NCBI GenBank assembly: GCA_964589725.1
Contig: CAZPUJ010000531.1
Span: 1-9,721 of the forward strand
Direction of reading: 5' to 3'
DNA length: 9,721 bases
Origin: CAYSHJ01 sp964589725
GTDB lineage: Bacteria > Planctomycetota > Planctomycetia > Planctomycetales > Planctomycetaceae
In this document: piece by piece, positions 6,174-9,721 of the stretch
Layout of the letters: every line of letters begins with the position of its first letter
Numbering within the stretch: position 1 is the stretch's first letter
Notes under the pieces: generated by a model
The model's database searches: none
What the model was told of the DNA's origin: nothing
What the model saw: the letters and a program-made list of their open reading frames with translations, nothing else
Position numbers and translations under genes: made by a program

Positions 6174-7537
6174 ATGAAACGGATCACGATTCCGTTCACT
6201 CTCCTGGCGGCTTCATTCGCTGGCTGCGGGCATACCGCCACGACCTCGTCATCACCGACGATGACGTCGGAGTCCGCTTACGGCGCAATGCGAGTCACGC
6301 CGATCACGCCAACTCGCAAGACGCTGGTCCGCACCACCGAGCAGCCTGGCCAGATTGAGGCCTTCGAGGAAACACCGATTCACTCGAAGATCGCCGGCTT
6401 CGTAAAGAAAGTTCACGTCGATCTCGGCGATCGCGTCACCGGACCCAAGCCCGCAAGTGGCGATCAGCCGGAACAACCGGGCCAAATCTTGGCCGAGCTC
6501 GACGTGCCGGAATTGGACGCCGAACTCAGACAGAAACAAGCCACGATCGCGCAAGCGGCTGCTGAGGTGACTCAATCAACGGCGGCGGTGAAGGTCACCC
6601 GATCGGCTCAGGAGTCGGCCGTGGCGCTGCTCGACGAAGCTCAAGCATCGGTCGAGCGAGTGGACGCGATGTTCGAACGCTGGAAGTCCGAGTTCGAGCG
6701 GATCAAGGAACTCGCCGCCAAGCAAGCGGTCACGTCGAAGGTTGCCGACGAAACCGAGCAGCAATTCAAAGCGGCCGACGCCGCACGTCGCGAAACAGCC
6801 GCGCGGATCAAATCCGCTCAAGCCAAACTCCGCGAAGCCGACGCCGCGATCGAAAAGGCCGATGCCGATCTTGTCGCCGCGAAGTCGAAACGCAAGGTCG
6901 CCGAGGCGGACGAACAACGGACGCGAGCGATGCTGGGTTACGCGACATTGCGGGCACCCTTCGACGGCATCGTCACCGCGCGCAGGATCGACACCGGACA
7001 TCTCGTGCAGGCGAGCACCAACTCCGGCGGCCAGCCGCTGTTCGTCGTCGTCCAAGCTGAGTCGGTCCGCATTTTATCGACGTTCCCGAAGCCGACGCTC
7101 GTTCGGTTCAACCCGGCAGCCCGACTCGCGTGCGCGTGCCGTCGAACGCGGCCGAAGCCTTCGACGGCCAAGTCACGCGAACGTCGTGGACCTTGCAATC
7201 CGCCTCGCGCACGTTGCGGACGGAGATCGACGTCCCGAATCCCGACGGCCGCTTGCGCCCCGGCTCGTACGTGATCGCCGAGGTCGAAGTCGCGCGCCGC
7301 CCCGACGTTCTCGCGCTGCCCAAGTCCGCGATCCTCAAACAAGGGACCGACTCGTTCTATCTCGGCATCGACGGCAACAAGATTGTGAAACGCCCGATCA
7401 AAACTGGCATCGTCGCCGGCACCGACGTCGAAATTCTTTCGGGCCTTTCCGGCGACGAACAACTCATCGGCGGCAACGTCGCCGCGTACAAAGAAGGCCA
7501 AACGGTTGAGGTCATCGCGTCGAGGCCCGGTTCGTAG
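6174..7537 (+). pseudogene. RND periplasmic membrane-fusion lipoprotein (AcrA/HlyD type), single-base frameshift
   Basis: This is the adaptor that joins the RND permease to the outer-membrane factor. Start is ATG 6174. A lipoprotein signal ends in SFAGC with Cys18 as the lipidation site. Two half-motifs of the barrel-sandwich (lipoyl-like) domain flank a long coiled coil: IHSKIAGFVKKVHVDLGDRV (69-88) and ATLRAPFDGIVTARRIDTGH (257-276), with Ala/Lys/Glu-rich helices at about 112-250. After Arg299-Ile300 the frame breaks. The starting frame continues as arginine-rich nonsense to a stop at 7274, while the correct continuation (IDVPEADARSVQPGSPTRVR) lies in another frame from 7076 to 7537. Reading ATTTTATC as ATTTTTATC restores RIFIDVPEAD and a full 454-residue protein with beta-barrel and membrane-proximal domains (LRPGSYVIAEVEV, VLALPKSAIL, VEILSGLSGDEQLI). 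It is therefore a fresh pseudogene or a homopolymer sequencing error. A translation stopping at 7274 would lack both C-terminal domains. Confidence 0.85.
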
Positions 7538-7811
7538 TTTCCGCTTCAGCGGGCTGCTCTCGTTCCAACGCGCTCCGGCGGGCACGACAATCTCTCCGCG
7601 ACCCACAAAGTTTGCCACCGCACGCTGGCTTGCTCCGTCTTCGCGCGTATTGCGATCCGTTCGCGAAGCACCATTGGAACAAACGGAATGCTGGATTCCA
7701 TCGCCAGAGTTTGCCGATTCAGCAGAGACAGCCGTTCGTTGAAGGCCCTCACGAGGCGTTTGATTGAACGGCTGATCGACGAATTCCGTGGCTCAGCAAA
7801 GAGTGCGACTA
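7538..7811. other. Gap between fusion protein and outer-membrane factor
   Basis: This 274-base stretch is unusually long for neighbouring genes of one efflux operon. Open frames cross it on both strands (7506-7742 plus, 7546-7752 minus), but neither shows recognisable protein features. Only a weak four-base-pair hairpin (CCGC 7541-7544, GCGG 7549-7552) is seen just after the fusion-protein stop codon. It may hold remnants of lost sequence or a separate promoter for the outer-membrane gene, but I see no clear element. Confidence 0.4.
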
Positions 7812-9402
7812 ATGTTCCGCGGGCGAATCAGCTTGAAGCTCGTGGCCTTCAGTGGCTGCATTTGGTCCGTCGTTTCCGGTTGCTCCACGACACGAATGTC
7901 GAGCCACCTGCAAGCTGCTCGACCGAGCGTTGTATCCACAGCCGAATCGAAAACCGAGTTGAATTCCAAGGCGGTGCAGCCGCCCGCGACACGGGTTTCG
8001 GAATCGAGCATCGCGCTCGCAGCGCACACTCAGTCTGAAGTGACGCCGCAGCCCCTCGCGCCGGCGAGCGAATCGGCGTCAACGGCGACATCCGAAGCCG
8101 AGGCGAACTCTCAAGCCGGTTTCGCCATCGACCTCGGTTCGGCGCTGCAAATGGCGAGCGGGCAGAATCCGAACGTGGCATTCGCCCGCGAACGGATTGC
8201 CGAGGCATACGCTCAGTACGAACGGGCCGAGGCGTTGTGGCTGCCGTCGATTCGCGCGGGAGTCAACTGGAACAAGCACGAAGGTCGCATTCAGGATGTC
8301 GCGGGCAACGTGTTCGACACCAGTCGCGGGTCATGGTACGGCGGCATGGGAGCGAATGCCGTCGGAGCCGGATCGCCGACGGTACCGGGACTCGTCGCGT
8401 CGTTTCATCTGACGGATGCCATTCATCAGCCGCAAATCACGAAGCATGCGTGGGCCTCGCGGCAATACGCTGCCAGCGCGGCCGAGCAAGACGTATTGCA
8501 ACAAACGGCAGTCGCGTATTTGGAGTTGCTGCGGGTACATCAAGAGTTGGCGATCGCTCGCGACATCGAACAGCACGCGGAAAAACTGGTCGAGCTGACC
8601 AAAGCCTATGCCGACAGCGGACAGGGACTGGCCGCGGACTTTGATCGCACTCGCGCCGAATTGTCCATCCGCCGCAACGATGTCCGGCGGGCAAACGCAA
8701 GGTGTGTCGGTCGCGGCGGCGCGATTGGCTCAACTGCTGCACCTCGATCCGACCTCGCCGCTCTGGCCGACGGAAAAGAATGTCGTGCCGTTGTCGCTGT
8801 CCGCGGAAGGGGCTTCGATTCACGAACTCGTTGCCGACGGTTTGTCGCATCGGCCGGAAGTTGGCGAGCAGCGTCAGTTGGTGGCTGAAGCCTGTGAACG
8901 CCTGCGCCGCGAACGCAACGCGCCGCTGCTGCCGAGTCTGCTGCTGGGCGTCAGCTACGGCGGCTTCGGTGGCGGCAAAGGGGATGACTTCCGCAGTCCG
9001 CGCGAGCGACTCGACGCCGATGCGGTCGCGTTTTGGGAGATCCGCAACCTCGGCTGGGGCGAATCCGCCGCCCGCGACGAAGCTCATTCCCGCGTCCATC
9101 AGGCGCAGCATCGGGAGATTGCCAGGCTGGACCGCATCGCGCGCGAAGTGGTCGAGGCACACGCTCAAGTCGAGTCGCGCCGGCAACAACTGTCAATCGC
9201 CGAGGAGGGAATTCAAGCGGCCACGAGTTCGTTCGAACGGAACTCCGTCCGCATTCAAAACGCGCAGGGCCTGCCGCTGGAGACTCTGCAATCGTTACAA
9301 GCTCTCGCGCAAACTCGTCGCGAATACTTGCGATCCGTCACGGACTACAACACGGCTCAGTTCGCGTTGCAACGAGCACTCGGCTGGCCAAGTTCAAAGT
9401 AA
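7812..9402 (+). pseudogene. TolC-family outer-membrane efflux lipoprotein, single-base frameshift
   Basis: This is the outer-membrane channel component of the efflux system. I chose ATG 7812, which gives a compact signal peptide (FRGRISLKLVAFSGCIWSVV) ending in the lipobox VSGC, with Cys24 lipidated. An in-frame GTG at 7788 is possible but adds eight residues with no better ribosome-binding site. A Ser/Thr/Ala-rich linker leads to the first TolC repeat (FAIDLGSALQMASGQNPNVA onward) with long helices (AVAYLELLRVHQELAIARDI). The frame is lost near 8697: the first frame runs on to 8888 as nonsense, and the true continuation (GVSVAAARLAQLLHLDPTSP) is in the frame ending at TAA 9400-9402. Removing one base from AACGCAAGG restores a protein of about 529 residues with the second repeat (FWEIRNLGWGESAARDEAHS, LETLQSLQALAQTRREYLRS). 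It is thus a pseudogene or an indel error. If broken in the cell, the truncated product would lack half of the trimeric barrel. Confidence 0.82.
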
Positions 9403-9458
9403 GCCCGACGCGCAAGCGAGGGATTTCGTCACGCGCCCCCTCGCTTGCGCTTCGGGCT
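9402..9458. repeat. 21-bp inverted repeat at the end of the outer-membrane gene, terminator-like
   Basis: The left arm 9402-9422 begins AGCCCGACGCGCAAGCGAG. The right arm 9438-9458 ends TCGCTTGCGCTTCGGGCT. They pair at 20 of 21 positions around a 15-base spacer. The left arm starts on the last base of the TAA stop codon. The unit lies between two converging genes, so the RNA hairpin could end transcription from both sides, although no T-run follows. Translated, it gives SPTRKRG- or SPKRKRG-like peptides, which I recall as a common planctomycete dispersed repeat signature; that recollection is unverified. Confidence 0.7.
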
Positions 9459-9495
9459 TGTGTGACAACGACAGATTTGCGATATGCACTCCGAG

Positions 9496-9721
9496 TCACT
9501 TGTCCGACGGGTAGCTGATCGCGCGCATCCAGTCCAAGAACCGTCGCGCGTAGTCATCAAGATTTGCTTCGCTGCCACCTCCGCGCAGCGGCGAGCACAT
9601 CTCATACGCGACGTGGCCCGAGTAGCCGACGTCGCGCAGCGCGGTGAAGAAGGCGCGATACTCAATGAACCCCTCGCCCATCGGCACCGCGCGGATTGCG
9701 TCTGCCTCGCGGACGTAGTTC
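9496..9721 (-). CDS. Sugar phosphate isomerase/epimerase-like TIM-barrel protein, C-terminal part
   Basis: The minus-strand frame enters from the right edge and stops at TGA (9498-9496), leaving about 75 residues. The visible end reads NYVREADAIRAVPMGEGFIE, then YRAFFTALRDVGYSGHVAYEMCSPLRGGG and a tail of Asp/Arg/Trp-rich helix (LDDYARRFLDWMRAI). The pattern G-E-G-x-I/D-Y...AL...GY.G.V..E is the usual final strand-helix-strand of the xylose-isomerase-like AP-endonuclease-2 superfamily. The Glu in VAYEMCSP would be the last metal ligand of the barrel. Substrate and pathway cannot be told from this fragment; such genes are numerous in planctomycetes and often act in sugar or inositol breakdown. 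The start lies outside the window, so the Met/GTG codons near 9679-9687 are internal. It converges on the outer-membrane efflux gene. Confidence 0.85.
   Translation of the reverse strand, partial: NYVREADAIRAVPMGEGFIEYRAFFTALRDVGYSGHVAYEMCSPLRGGGSEANLDDYARRFLDWMRAISYPSDK

Noticed and set aside
7071..7082. Programmed minus-one frameshift in the fusion protein
   Set aside because: ATT-TTA-TCG lacks the tandem slippery codons needed, and no convincing downstream stem-loop was seen.
7506..7742. Small open frame between fusion protein and outer-membrane factor, and its minus-strand partner at 7546-7752
   Set aside because: No ribosome-binding site, domain pattern or hydrophobic segment is visible; both look like chance open frames.
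1..9721. CRISPR array, tRNA or rRNA genes
   Set aside because: No regularly spaced direct repeats and no cloverleaf or rRNA-like sequence were noticed by eye.

Overview
The window looks like a piece of a planctomycete (Planctomycetota) chromosome. Codon use is GC-rich. The efflux proteins read like the lineage's typical versions, and three palindromic repeats of a kind I associate with planctomycete genomes are present. The taxonomic call is inference from protein and repeat style; no rRNA or tRNA gene was seen.

Left part (1-1850): the C-terminal piece of a release-factor-like protein whose GGQ region lies off the left edge; a small BON-domain protein (662-1012) with a good Shine-Dalgarno site and a plausible promoter; and a RimI-type N-acetyltransferase (1209-1745) starting at GTG behind a perfect AAGGAGG. 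A strong stem-loop terminator at 1811-1850 closes this part.

Central and right part (2053-9402), all on the plus strand: a tripartite RND efflux system. It comprises an inner-membrane permease (2053-5412), a periplasmic membrane-fusion lipoprotein (6174-7537) and an outer-membrane TolC-like lipoprotein (7812-9402). A two-gene toxin-antitoxin cassette (5482-6164, putative antitoxin plus PIN/VapC-like toxin, joined by an ATGA overlap) sits between permease and fusion protein, and the fusion-protein ribosome-binding site lies directly on the toxin stop codon.

The efflux system carries damage in all three genes. The permease appears to have lost transmembrane helix 10 in frame, and holds two in-frame palindromic insertions: a 150-bp element (50 codons) in the loop between its two halves, and a short hairpin coding for HHAPRDE. 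The fusion protein and the outer-membrane factor each contain a single-base frameshift. The toxin-antitoxin genes are intact. This looks like a decaying or misassembled efflux operon with a functional-looking addiction cassette inside it.

The right edge holds a 21-bp inverted repeat that starts on the stop codon of the outer-membrane gene. Beyond it, on the minus strand, is the C-terminal end of a sugar-phosphate isomerase/epimerase-like TIM-barrel protein that runs off the window. The two genes converge on the repeat.
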